From VFMC01 sp031400715 (lineage in GTDB: Bacteria > Actinomycetota > Acidimicrobiia > Acidimicrobiales > Ilumatobacteraceae), in NCBI GenBank assembly GCA_031400715.1, contig JANNQK010000043.1, forward strand, positions 1 through 63,151: a stretch of 63,151 nucleotides of DNA. Direction: 5' to 3'. The translations under genes and the position numbers were made by a program. Of this stretch, positions 8,230 through 16,586 are shown in pieces (the stretch's first letter is position 1; each line of letters starts with the position of its first letter). Under the pieces are notes generated by a model. It was given only the letters and a program-made list of their open reading frames with translations. It made no database searches and was not told where the DNA came from.

Positions 8230-8802
8230 ATGGATCTGCAGGCCTGGCTCCTCGACTCCCACTCCGACGTCCGCCGCCGTCTGTTCGGCTCGGTCGTCCA
8301 ACACATCCCCACCAGCCGGTGGCATGAGCAGGTGGACGGCGGTGGCTCCAGCATCACCTGGCTGCTGCTCCACCTCGCCCGCCATCAGGATCTGGCCATC
8401 GCCACGGTGATCCGCAACAAACCGCCGCTGTTCCTCGCCCATGCCTCGGCCCTCGGGCTCGTCGATGCCCCGCTCTCGAGCGGGATCGGAGAGAGCGAAC
8501 AGGTCGAGGTGTCAGCGGCGGTTCCACCCGAGGCGCTCGCGACGTACGTGATCGCCACGTTCGACGCCACCGAGCGGTGGCTCCGCAAGGTGTCGGCGAT
8601 GTCCATGGCCGTCGTGCCCGACACCAGGCGCCGTCTCCACACCAAGGCGCAACTCGATCCGAACGAACTCGACTGGCTGTTCGGCATGTGGAGTGGTCAC
8701 ACCGTCGACTGGTTCGTCCAGTGGCCCGTGATCGGCCATGGTCAGGGCCATGTCGGTGAAGCGATCGCCGTCCGCAACCGCATGGGTCTGAGCCCGTTCT
8801 GA
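8230..8802 (+). CDS. DinB-superfamily protein
   Basis: 190 residues forming a predicted four-helix bundle of the DinB/YfiT type. Histidines suited to a metal site occur in LLLHLARHQD (about 39-48), HTVDWFVQWP and GHGQGHVGEA near the C-terminus. Members include thiol-dependent transferases (bacillithiol or mycothiol S-transferases) and metal-dependent hydrolases; actinobacteria often have several with unknown substrates. The ATG at 8230 removes an unconserved upstream extension. The gene converges on the DUF5318 gene with stop codons back to back. Confidence 0.65.
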   Translation: MDLQAWLLDSHSDVRRRLFGSVVQHIPTSRWHEQVDGGGSSITWLLLHLARHQDLAIATVIRNKPPLFLAHASALGLVDAPLSSGIGESEQVEVSAAVPPEALATYVIATFDATERWLRKVSAMSMAVVPDTRRRLHTKAQLDPNELDWLFGMWSGHTVDWFVQWPVIGHGQGHVGEAIAVRNRMGLSPF

Positions 8803-9237
8803 TCAGCCGGCAGAGCCGGTGCGCGCTCGGCGGCCGCCTCCTCCGACGGGCAGGACTCGTAGGAGGTGATGCCAGCGGCACGCCACACAGGCCTCGACGA
8901 CGTACGCGGTGAGGTCGTCGGAGCGCTGGTTCAGGGCCGACATCTCCTTGGCCGTCGACACACACCGGCCCTGGGCCGGCAGGCGCGACCCGAAGACGTA
9001 GGTGACGAGCCGCAGTGTGGCGTCCTGGCAGATCGGACACGGCGAGCGGCTCTCTGCGCCGACGTTGCGCGCCGCTCGGATCAGTTCGGGGTGGGCGTCG
9101 CACACCTGGTCCTGTCGGAGTCGCCCGCGCCGGAACTCGTTGACGAGGTGACGGCGCGCCAGCCGGTGGTCGACGACACCTCGACCGGCGCCACGCAGCG
9201 CGCCGGGGGAGAACTGCCCTTGGCCTTTCGTCGACAT
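8803..9237 (-). CDS. DUF5318 family protein
   Basis: A 144-residue protein of the actinobacterial DUF5318 family. Features: VVDHRLARRHLVNEFRRGRL, the motif VCDAHPELIRAARNVG, then CPICQDATLRLVTYVFG and VVEACVACRWHHLLR. The two CxxC pairs look like a zinc ribbon. The function is unknown; in other actinobacteria I recall it near cell-envelope genes. The start at 9237 (MSTKGQG) gives the family N-terminus and leaves 172 bp to the divergent methyltransferase. Confidence 0.75.
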   Translation of the reverse strand: MSTKGQGQFSPGALRGAGRGVVDHRLARRHLVNEFRRGRLRQDQVCDAHPELIRAARNVGAESRSPCPICQDATLRLVTYVFGSRLPAQGRCVSTAKEMSALNQRSDDLTAYVVEACVACRWHHLLRVLPVGGGGRRARTGSAG

Positions 9238-9409
9238 GCCCACAGAGGCTACCGACGTCCCGGTCACCGAGCCGGTGACCGTGACCGACCGGGTCCACCC
9301 CATCGAGGCGCGTCGAGGCGCGTCGATGGACCCCCATCCGACAGCAAGCAACCGATCAGGTCCCCGGCCGATCCGCAGCCGTGCCGATCCGATCGGTCAC
9401 ACTGGGGTG

Positions 9410-10015
9410 ATGAGCACCAACGTCTGGTTCGGGAAGGGTGTCGCCGACGACGGCGAATTCCGCTTGTGCGGTGCCGTCAGCGGGAAGCGGACGATCGAAC
9501 TCGGCATCGCACCCGTGCCGTCGTCGACCGTCGCAAATGCCATCGCCCTCGCTGTTGCCGGCGCCAAGTCGATCGTCGTCGACCCGAATGCCGATCGCAT
9601 CGCCGAGATCCGCCGCCAGGCCGAACTGGCCGAGGTTCGCGTCGAGTGTCACCTCGGCGATCTCGCCGACCTGGGTTTCGCCACCAGCGGGTCGGTCGAT
9701 CTGGTCGTGGCCACGCAGACCCTCGACCACGTCGACGATCTGCCACGGCTGCTGCGGCAGGTGCACCGCGTGCTGCGGCCCGACGCGTCGTTCGTGGTGT
9801 CGCTCACGCACCCCTTCGCCGCCATGTTCGATGCCGGGAGCGCCGCGCCACAGCGGCGATACGGGATGCCGGCGCGGTCGATCGGCGAGCTGTTCATGAG
9901 CTTCGAGCGCAGCAACTTCCACATCGACGTGATGCACGAGCTCACGCCGCTCTCGGCGCGCGACGCATTGGTGCCGACGGTCCTCCTGATGCGCGCCCGC
10001 AAGCTCGGCGTCTGA
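9410..10015 (+). CDS. SAM-dependent methyltransferase, class I
   Basis: 201 residues with a degenerate class I Rossmann methyltransferase fold. The nucleotide-binding loop reads TIELGIAPVP (residues 24-33) instead of the usual DxGxGxG; IVVDPNADRI is the acidic strand beta-2 and VDLVVATQTLDHVDDLPRLL matches motif post-II of methyltransferase type 11 proteins. VHRVLRPDASFVVSLTHP completes the core. The substrate is unknown. ATG at 9410 chosen; upstream in-frame sequence is proline-rich and unconserved. It converges on cca with a 10-bp gap. Confidence 0.75.
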   Translation: MSTNVWFGKGVADDGEFRLCGAVSGKRTIELGIAPVPSSTVANAIALAVAGAKSIVVDPNADRIAEIRRQAELAEVRVECHLGDLADLGFATSGSVDLVVATQTLDHVDDLPRLLRQVHRVLRPDASFVVSLTHPFAAMFDAGSAAPQRRYGMPARSIGELFMSFERSNFHIDVMHELTPLSARDALVPTVLLMRARKLGV

Positions 10016-10025
10016 CCTCGCGGGG

Positions 10026-11492
10026 TCACCTCGACCGATCGGCCCACCACTGCTGCAGGCGACGAGTGGCCTCGGCGGTCCCGAGGACGCCGGCGTTGAG
10101 TCGGAGGTCCGTGAGGAACCCGAGCGCAGTGCCCACGTCGCGCCCGGGTGCCAGGCCGAGCACAGCCATCACCGACGCTCCGTCGAGCTCGGGCTGCAGA
10201 TCACCGAGATCCTCGGCCGATGCGAGCACCCCGATGCGGTCCTCGAACGCGTCGAGCCCCACCGTCAGTCGAACGGAGGCTTCGGTTCGCAGGAGCGTCG
10301 CCGTGGCGCGGGCCATCACCAGCGCCTCACCCAGCAGCGACCCCGCATCACGAACCACGCGGCGGACCTCGCCGTCTGTCCACGAAGGACCTGACGCGGA
10401 TGCCTCGCCGGCGTGCGTCACGAGCCGCTCGTGGATGGCGACCAACGTGCCGATGGCCTCGATGTGGGCGACCGAGTCGCGCAGCCGTCGCATGCTGTGC
10501 CGAGCCGATTCAGCTCCGAGCGAGCTGAGCAGCGCAGCCCATCGAGTGAGCCGTCGAACATGCCGGATCGTGTGATCGCCCACCGGCACGCTGGAGGCGA
10601 GAGCGATCGCGTGACTCAACGCGTCGGGGTGCACCGATGCCTCGAGGGTGCGGTCGGCCAACGCCCCGACATGGGGCACCGCGTGACGGGCGAGCCCCGT
10701 GTCGGTCACGAACCGCAGCCCGGCGAGCGGCGACGGCGCCCCGAGCAACTTGTCGAGCTCGTCGCGGATCCGTTCGGCGGACACGATCGCCAGCCGGTCA
10801 CCCATGGATCGAACGGCGTCGACGAGCTCGGGCACGGGCACCAGGTCGTAGCGCGTGATGAACCGTGCGGCACGCAGCATGCGCAACGGATCGTCGCCGA
10901 AGCTCTCGGCCGGGGTGAGCGGCGTTCGCAGCACACGGTTCGCGAGGTCGTCTGCCCCGTGGAACGGATCGACCAGGGCAGGTGCCGGCGACGTCACGTC
11001 GATCGCCATTGCGTTCACGGTGAAGTCTCGCCGGGACAGGTCGGCCCCGATGTCATCGGAAAAGGCGACGTCGGGTTTGCGCGATCCCCCCTGGTAGGCC
11101 TCGGAACGATGGGTGGTGATCTCGAACACCCGGCCAACGACTTCCGACCCGGCCACCTCCGACCCGGCCACCTCCGACCCGGACACCTCCGACCCGGCCA
11201 CTCTTTTCATGGCACCGATCGTGCCGAAGCGCTCGCCCTGGGTCCAGATCGCGTCGGCCCACCCCTGCAGCAGCCGCTTGATCTCCTCTGGATGCGCCGA
11301 GGTCGTCGCGTCGAGGTCGAAGTCATCGAGGTGGGCGGTGGTGGCGACGAGGTCGCGCACGGTGCCGCCCACCAGGAACAGCCGGTGACCCGCGGCTGCG
11401 AAGCGCTGTGCCAACCCCTCGAGTTCGACCATCACGGCGCCGAAGCGTTCCGAGGTGAACAGACCGTCGACCGGGCTGTCGGAATCGTTCAT
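10026..11492 (-). CDS. cca: CCA tRNA nucleotidyltransferase
   Basis: A 488-residue class II nucleotidyltransferase that adds CCA to tRNA 3' ends; both tRNA genes in this window lack an encoded CCA, so the enzyme is needed. The head domain has LFLVGGTVRDL (about 34-44) and the catalytic DFDLDAT, followed by SRRDFTVNAMAIDV and FGDDPLRMLRAARFITRY. The C-terminal region, where most actinobacterial homologues carry an HD domain, reads RWAALLSSLGAES where LHDIGK would be expected, so the phosphohydrolase site is lost. A 15-bp tandem repeat encodes about 20 extra residues between GTIGAMK and VFEITTHR. The ATG at 11492 gives the normal N-terminus. Its position near the envelope/sigma block mirrors pcnA in mycobacteria. 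Confidence 0.94.
   Translation of the reverse strand: MNDSDSPVDGLFTSERFGAVMVELEGLAQRFAAAGHRLFLVGGTVRDLVATTAHLDDFDLDATTSAHPEEIKRLLQGWADAIWTQGERFGTIGAMKRVAGSEVSGSEVAGSEVAGSEVVGRVFEITTHRSEAYQGGSRKPDVAFSDDIGADLSRRDFTVNAMAIDVTSPAPALVDPFHGADDLANRVLRTPLTPAESFGDDPLRMLRAARFITRYDLVPVPELVDAVRSMGDRLAIVSAERIRDELDKLLGAPSPLAGLRFVTDTGLARHAVPHVGALADRTLEASVHPDALSHAIALASSVPVGDHTIRHVRRLTRWAALLSSLGAESARHSMRRLRDSVAHIEAIGTLVAIHERLVTHAGEASASGPSWTDGEVRRVVRDAGSLLGEALVMARATATLLRTEASVRLTVGLDAFEDRIGVLASAEDLGDLQPELDGASVMAVLGLAPGRDVGTALGFLTDLRLNAGVLGTAEATRRLQQWWADRSR
11143..11202 (-). repeat. 15-bp tandem repeat inside cca, four copies
   Basis: Unit TCCGACCCGGCCACC at 11143-11157, 11158-11172, 11173-11187 (one change) and 11188-11202 (last base changed). 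Read on the minus strand it encodes repeated GSEVA, an in-frame insertion in a beta-hairpin of the nucleotidyltransferase domain. The frame is kept, so the enzyme should still be made. Confidence 0.95.
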
Positions 11493-11532
11493 CGCTCGAT
11501 GATCGGCGACGGTCGAACGCGGCGCTGCGGGT

Positions 11533-12555
11533 TCACGAGCGAGTCTGACGCTCACGCCAGAACGAGATGATCGCGTCGAGCTGGCGCCCCCCGGGCCCCC
11601 CGGACGTCGCTGTCTCGCTGAGATCGACCGGTTCGGGTTCTTCGCCCGCCAGCACGCCGACCACGCCAGCGGCGCACCATGCCAGGGCATCGAGGTCGTA
11701 GCCGCCCTCGAGCATCACGATGCGCCGACCCCGCGGCACCCATTCCATCGCCCGGGTCGTCATGGTGATGTAGTCGCCCGAGGTGAGGCCCAGCTCGGTG
11801 ATCGGGTCGAATCGGTGTGCGTCGAATCCTGCGGAGATGATCAACCATGTCGGCGCGAACGCCTCCACTCGGGGTGCAATCAGCTCATCGAAGGCACGCA
11901 GGTACACATCGCCGGTCGTGCCCGGCGGCAGCGGCACGTTCATGGTGTACCCCTCGCCGACGCCCGACCCGACCTCGGTGTGACGACCGGTTCCCGGGTA
12001 GAGGGGCCACTGGTGCAGGCTCACGAACAGCACCCGTGGGTCGTGGTAGAAGACGTCCTGGGTGCCGTTGCCGTGATGTGCGTCGTAGTCGAGGATCAGC
12101 ACGCGCTCGCCCTGATCGGCCAAGGACGCGGCGAGCACCGCGACGTTCGAGATGAGGCAGAACCCCATCGACTCGGTCTGGTTCGCGTGGTGCCCCGGTG
12201 GACGCACTGCGCAGAACGCGGCATCGCCCTCTCCGCGGCGGAGGGCCTCGGCGGCCGTCAGCCCGGCACCGGCAGCCAGGGTCGCAGCCCGCCACGTGCC
12301 GGGCGAGGCATACGTGTCGGCATCGAGGCGGCCACCACCCGAACCGGAGATGCGTTCGATTCGTTCCAGATAGGCCCGCGGGTGCACCCGTTCGAGATCT
12401 TCTCGCGACGCCGCGATCGGCTCGAGCGGGACGAGCGCATCGGACGAGGCGTACCGACGGATGCCCGACAGCACCGCCTGGAGCCGCTCGGGTCGTTCGG
12501 GGTGGCGCGGCCCGGCCAGATGTTCGAGGTACGCAGCGTGGGTACTGAACAGCAC
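11533..12555 (-). CDS. Histone-deacetylase-family (AcuC-like) deacetylase
   Basis: 340 residues of the arginase/deacetylase fold. The zinc site is complete: RPPGHHA with the paired active-site histidines, LILDYDAHHGNGTQDVFY carrying the Asp/His ligands, ISAGFDAH with the second Asp, and EGGYDL near the end. GHPERPERL near the N-terminus is also typical (here RHPERPERL). Bacterial members deacetylate acetyl-lysine proteins such as acetyl-CoA synthetase, or small acetylated amines. The GTG at 12555 is chosen because GGAG lies 8 bases upstream; a GTG at 12561 is an alternative. It diverges from a GNAT gene only about 30 bp away. Confidence 0.9.
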   Translation of the reverse strand: MLFSTHAAYLEHLAGPRHPERPERLQAVLSGIRRYASSDALVPLEPIAASREDLERVHPRAYLERIERISGSGGGRLDADTYASPGTWRAATLAAGAGLTAAEALRRGEGDAAFCAVRPPGHHANQTESMGFCLISNVAVLAASLADQGERVLILDYDAHHGNGTQDVFYHDPRVLFVSLHQWPLYPGTGRHTEVGSGVGEGYTMNVPLPPGTTGDVYLRAFDELIAPRVEAFAPTWLIISAGFDAHRFDPITELGLTSGDYITMTTRAMEWVPRGRRIVMLEGGYDLDALAWCAAGVVGVLAGEEPEPVDLSETATSGGPGGRQLDAIISFWRERQTRS

Positions 12556-12587
12556 GGACACGTCTCCGACGCTACCGTCCTGGAGGA

Positions 12588-13361
12588 ATGAGCCGGGTGC
12601 TCCGAACCCTGCGCTCGCCGGCGAACGCGTCGACCTCTCGGTCCACGACAGGCCGGACGAGCAACATCGTCCTCCGCGGCACCCCGGTGCCAGCGCGAGC
12701 TCACCCCTGCGCGGGTCAACCGGGGTTGGCCCAGATCGTGGTGCTCGACGGCACCGCCGTCCCCACGCCCGAACACTTCCGGATCTGGAGCGCCACCCTC
12801 GCGAGCCACGGTTTCGACCGACTTCGGACCGGAGCACTGTCGCCACGACAGGCAGGCCAGGCCGAACGCGCCGGACTGCAGTGCGTTCAGGAGTTGGCCC
12901 TCCTCGACGTCGATGCTCCCTTCACGATCACGCCGTCCGCACACCGCACTCGAGGATTGCGCGCCGACGAACTGACCGTCATCGCCGAGATCGACCAGGC
13001 CGCATTCGGGCCCAACTGGTCGCTCGATGCCGAGATGCTCTCCGACATCCGCCACGCCACGCCCTCACACCGAGCGCGCACGGTCAGCATCGACGGAAGC
13101 ATCGTTGCGTTCCTCGTGTCGGGACGGGCCGCACGCACGGGCTACATCCAACGCCTCGCTGTCTCGCCCGATGCCCAACGGCAGGGCATCGCCAACTCCC
13201 TGCTCCTCGACGCGATGCGATGGATGCGACGCTCGCGGATCACCCGCGCGTTCGTGAACACCCATGTCGAGAACACTGCAGCCCTCGAGCTCTATCGACG
13301 GCACGGCTTCGTCCAGCTACCGGAACGGCTCCGGGTGTTCGAGGGGCCCGTCGCACCATGA
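12588..13361 (+). CDS. GNAT-family N-acetyltransferase
   Basis: 257 residues. The C-terminal GNAT domain (about 125-255) shows the acetyl-CoA pyrophosphate loop QRLAVSPDAQRQGIANSLLL and the closing NTAALELYRRHGF. The N-terminal 115 residues have no domain I can name. The start at 12588 has GGAGGA almost touching the ATG, an unusually short spacing, so a later GTG (12738 or 12741) is possible, though the N-terminal part reads like real protein. It overlaps the next gene by 4 bp (ATGA). In mycobacteria this position of the locus holds a NUDIX hydrolase. Confidence 0.8.
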   Translation: MSRVLRTLRSPANASTSRSTTGRTSNIVLRGTPVPARAHPCAGQPGLAQIVVLDGTAVPTPEHFRIWSATLASHGFDRLRTGALSPRQAGQAERAGLQCVQELALLDVDAPFTITPSAHRTRGLRADELTVIAEIDQAAFGPNWSLDAEMLSDIRHATPSHRARTVSIDGSIVAFLVSGRAARTGYIQRLAVSPDAQRQGIANSLLLDAMRWMRRSRITRAFVNTHVENTAALELYRRHGFVQLPERLRVFEGPVAP

Positions 13362-15613
13362 GTCGCCGTTGCAGGAGAACCTTCGACACGAACGGACGCC
13401 GGCGGCTGCTCGTCGTCGCGGTCGCCGTGAGCGCAGCGACGCTTGCGATCGCCGGTAGCACCCCCGGCGACGCCGGCACCGACCGAGTGAGCACTGTCGC
13501 AAACGGACCCTCGACGCGTGCCACCGGCGAGCTGACCCTGATCGATCAGACGTTCAACGTCGCCCAGGATTCGTCGTTCGACATCACACTCGCGGTACCG
13601 CTGGCGGTCGATGTCGCCGACTTCGATGCGCGCTCCGTGCTCGTCATCACCAGCCATCGCGCGATCACCGACCGCCGCGAGTTCAAGGAGTCCGTCGAGG
13701 GCGATCTCAAGGGAATCGAGGACAGCTTCGACGTGTCGCTCGACCCGTTGCAGGCCGACCTCAACCGGCTCGGTGTCACCGAGAGCACCATCAGCATCCG
13801 GGTGCCCACCGAGTCGGTCACGCGAACGCCGGAAGCGCTGCAGATGTCTCAATCCGGCGTGCACGCCGTCGTGATCGAACTGAGGATCGACGGACGACCC
13901 GCCGGCGATGTCACCACCTACGTCAATCGATTGCCATCCGTGCCTTCCACGGCCGGGCCCTTGGCCGTGTCGATCGTGGCCCGGCAGGTGTCGCTCCCCG
14001 TCATCGGCGACGATGGTTCCGTGACGCTCAGCAACACGGCGCGCGCCGAGCTCACGCAGTTGGCCGACACCTTGGCCAGCCTCGACGCCACTGCGGCTAC
14101 TGCGGGAACACCCGTGCCTCGCGGGGTGCAGGTGGAGCCGTCGGTGCTGCAAGCCGTGGCCGACACCGAGCCCGAACTGGCGAGTTCCCTCTTGCCTGGC
14201 CTTGCTGCGGGCGACGTGATCGCTGCCCCTCGGCTCCCGCTCGATCCGTCGGCGGCGGCCGCAGCCGGTCAAGAAGCTCGCTACGGCGATTGGCTCCGAG
14301 AGGGCGAGGACATCCTCGGGGCGATCCTGCCGAACACCGCGATCGACCGAACGGTGATCATGGTCGACGATCGGACGAGCGCTGCGGCCGTCGCGATGCA
14401 GCGCAACCTCGGCGCGCAGCTCATGGTGCTGCCGTGGGACTTCTACACCGACCTCGAGGGCAACCTCGGCATGGTGACGGACATCTCGCAACTGCTGACC
14501 ATCGAGCTCGCCGACGGTCAGCCCGTTCCGGCAGCCGTCGTCGACGACTTCATCGGCATGCAGATGGTTCGTGGTGCCGAGGAGCCGTTGCTGACCGCCG
14601 TCGAGATCGCCGCCGAACTGGTCGTGCTCGCTCGCGACCTCGACATCGACGGTGAAGTCGTCGAACGCCACGGTGTCGTGCTCGCTCTCCCCGACCTGGG
14701 TGTGCCCGACGCCGCGTTCATGGCCGAACTCGCGCCCCTGCTCGCCACCTCCCCGGCGCTGCGGCTCGTCACACCGAGCCAGCTCAAGACCAGCACCACG
14801 ACCCTGCTCAACGATGGTCGGTTGGTGACCCTCAGCCTTCCCGACTCAGCCGGCCCCGACATGTCGGCCCGCCTCGCCCTGCTCGAAGAGGTCTCCGGCG
14901 ATGTCCTCGCATACGCCAGCATCCTGCCCGACGACGCTCCCGACATCGCCCGCTGGACCGCCACGCTCGAGGCGCTCCCGTCCACGGCACTCACCGACGA
15001 ACAGGCCGATGCCGCGATCGCCCGCCTCAACGCCGACTTCGCCGCCTACCGAACCGCAGTGGTTGCACCTGAACCGTTCGCGTTCACCCTCACCGGTCGC
15101 CAGAGCGAACTGCCCTTCTCGATCGGCAACACCTCCGATCAGACGATTCGAGTGCGAGTCAATCTCAGCTCACCGAAGATCCGCTTCCCCGCAGGAGACC
15201 AGATCGTCGAGATCGCTCCCCGAAGCGAGACCGACGTCGTGATCGAGGTCGAGGCGCTGAGCAACGGCAAGTCCAGCGTCTTCCTGCGCGTCTACGCACC
15301 GGCCGAGAATCGCACGGTGCAGCTGGCACCCGAGGTGGTGCTCACCGCCCGGGTCAGCTCGTTCGCCGGTCTCGGCCAGCTCATCACCGGAGCCGGGTTG
15401 TTGCTGGTGATGTCGTGGTGGGCTCACCACGCTCGATCGAACCGCCGCAAGGCGCTCGCAGCTCGTCATCAGGCGCGACACCCCACCGCCCACCGCGAGG
15501 TCGCGTCGCCACCGACCGCCGATGCAGCCGATGCTGCCGCGACCGATGAGGTGGCCGATGAGGTGGCCGAGATCTCGCCGGACGCTGCCGCCAGTAGCCT
15601 TCCGCCCTCGTGA
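13358..15613 (+). CDS. Secreted/membrane protein, DUF6049-like
   Basis: 751 residues. An N-terminal signal (RRRLLVVAVAVSAATLAIAG, about 14-33) leads to a large extracytoplasmic region. Near the C-terminus a membrane segment (ITGAGLLLVMSWWAHHA) is followed by a basic, repeat-containing cytoplasmic tail. This layout and the position between cca/GNAT and the kinase-sigma block match the DUF6049 proteins of actinobacteria (Rv3909-type), implicated only by context in cell-wall synthesis. ATG chosen by the ATGA overlap with the GNAT gene; its stop overlaps degV by GTGA, so the three are translationally coupled. The tail contains a 12-bp direct duplication near 15545. Confidence 0.75.
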   Translation: MSRRCRRTFDTNGRRRLLVVAVAVSAATLAIAGSTPGDAGTDRVSTVANGPSTRATGELTLIDQTFNVAQDSSFDITLAVPLAVDVADFDARSVLVITSHRAITDRREFKESVEGDLKGIEDSFDVSLDPLQADLNRLGVTESTISIRVPTESVTRTPEALQMSQSGVHAVVIELRIDGRPAGDVTTYVNRLPSVPSTAGPLAVSIVARQVSLPVIGDDGSVTLSNTARAELTQLADTLASLDATAATAGTPVPRGVQVEPSVLQAVADTEPELASSLLPGLAAGDVIAAPRLPLDPSAAAAAGQEARYGDWLREGEDILGAILPNTAIDRTVIMVDDRTSAAAVAMQRNLGAQLMVLPWDFYTDLEGNLGMVTDISQLLTIELADGQPVPAAVVDDFIGMQMVRGAEEPLLTAVEIAAELVVLARDLDIDGEVVERHGVVLALPDLGVPDAAFMAELAPLLATSPALRLVTPSQLKTSTTTLLNDGRLVTLSLPDSAGPDMSARLALLEEVSGDVLAYASILPDDAPDIARWTATLEALPSTALTDEQADAAIARLNADFAAYRTAVVAPEPFAFTLTGRQSELPFSIGNTSDQTIRVRVNLSSPKIRFPAGDQIVEIAPRSETDVVIEVEALSNGKSSVFLRVYAPAENRTVQLAPEVVLTARVSSFAGLGQLITGAGLLLVMSWWAHHARSNRRKALAARHQARHPTAHREVASPPTADAADAAATDEVADEVAEISPDAAASSLPPS

Positions 15614-16464
15614 ACACGTCAACCGTTCGTCTCGTCACCGACTCTGCCTGCGACCTCCCCCAGTCGGTGGTCGACCAACTCGGCATCGAGGTCGTTCCGC
15701 TCACCATTCGCATGGGCAACGACGAGTACGTCGACCGCCGCGACCTCACTCCCGCCGAGTTCTGGGCCCGGTGCGCCACCCTTGCGCAGTTGCCCGAGAC
15801 CGCCGCACCGGCGCCCGGTCAGTTCGAAGCCGCGTATCGGAAGCTCGCCGCAGAAGGCGCAACCGCGATCGTCGTCGTGTCGCTCAGCGCAGCCCTGTCG
15901 GCCACCATGCAGAGTGCTGAGTTGGCTGCCCGCTCGGTGGCCGGCGAGATCCCTGTCACCGTGGTCGACAGTCGCAACTGCACGTTGGGCCTCGGCATGA
16001 TCGTCGCCGACTGTGCCCGCTTGGCCCGTGGCGGCAGCGATCTCGACGCCGTCGTGGCACGCGCTCGCGACCTCGCGCAGCGAACCCGGGTCTGGGGTGC
16101 TCTCGACACCCTCGACAACCTCAAGAAGGGTGGCCGCATCGGTGGAGCGAGAGCGCTGCTTGCGTCGGCGCTCGCGATCAAGCCGATCATCGAAGTTCGC
16201 GACGGCAAGGTGGAACAAGGCGGCAAACAGCGCACCAGATCGAAAGCACTGGCGTTCCTGGTCGAGAAGGTGCAGAGCATCTCAGCCAACGGGGGAAGGA
16301 TCGAGAACCTCGCCGTGCTCCACGCGGACTGCAGCGATGTCGACCAGTTCGTCGACATGCTTCGCCCCCACTACGCCGGTGAGATCGTGATCGGCGACAT
16401 CGGCCCCGTCGTGGGCACCCACGCCGGTCGCGGCACCATCGGCGTGGCCTTCCAGGAGTGCTGA
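15610..16464 (+). CDS. degV: DegV family fatty-acid-binding protein
   Basis: 284 residues. DegV/FakB proteins hold one fatty acid in a cleft and deliver it to a fatty-acid kinase or related enzymes. Signatures: LVTDSACDLPQ (8-18), the lipid-carboxylate loop VVVSLSAALSATMQSA (about 88-103), VVDSRNCTLGLGMIV and LDNLKKGGRIGGARAL, and the closing GPVVGTHAGRGTIGVAF. GTG start at 15610 overlaps the DUF6049 stop by 4 bp. In the mycobacterial version of this locus the lipid II flippase gene (murJ/mviN) sits here instead. No FakA kinase gene is present in the window. Confidence 0.93.
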   Translation: MNTSTVRLVTDSACDLPQSVVDQLGIEVVPLTIRMGNDEYVDRRDLTPAEFWARCATLAQLPETAAPAPGQFEAAYRKLAAEGATAIVVVSLSAALSATMQSAELAARSVAGEIPVTVVDSRNCTLGLGMIVADCARLARGGSDLDAVVARARDLAQRTRVWGALDTLDNLKKGGRIGGARALLASALAIKPIIEVRDGKVEQGGKQRTRSKALAFLVEKVQSISANGGRIENLAVLHADCSDVDQFVDMLRPHYAGEIVIGDIGPVVGTHAGRGTIGVAFQEC

Positions 16465-16586
16465 TCCCCTCGTCCGCTGTGCGGGCCGTACACGTCTGCG
16501 TCGTCACCCGGGCCCGACATGCCGCGTCGACCGCAGGGGATTGCCGGAACCTGGGCTGCGCCCCCCACTAGCGTTCACGAGCGGAC

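Noticed and set aside
13292..14671. A 459-codon frame antisense to the DUF6049-like gene
   Set aside because: Low-complexity antisense product; the plus-strand gene has signal peptide, membrane segment and conserved context.
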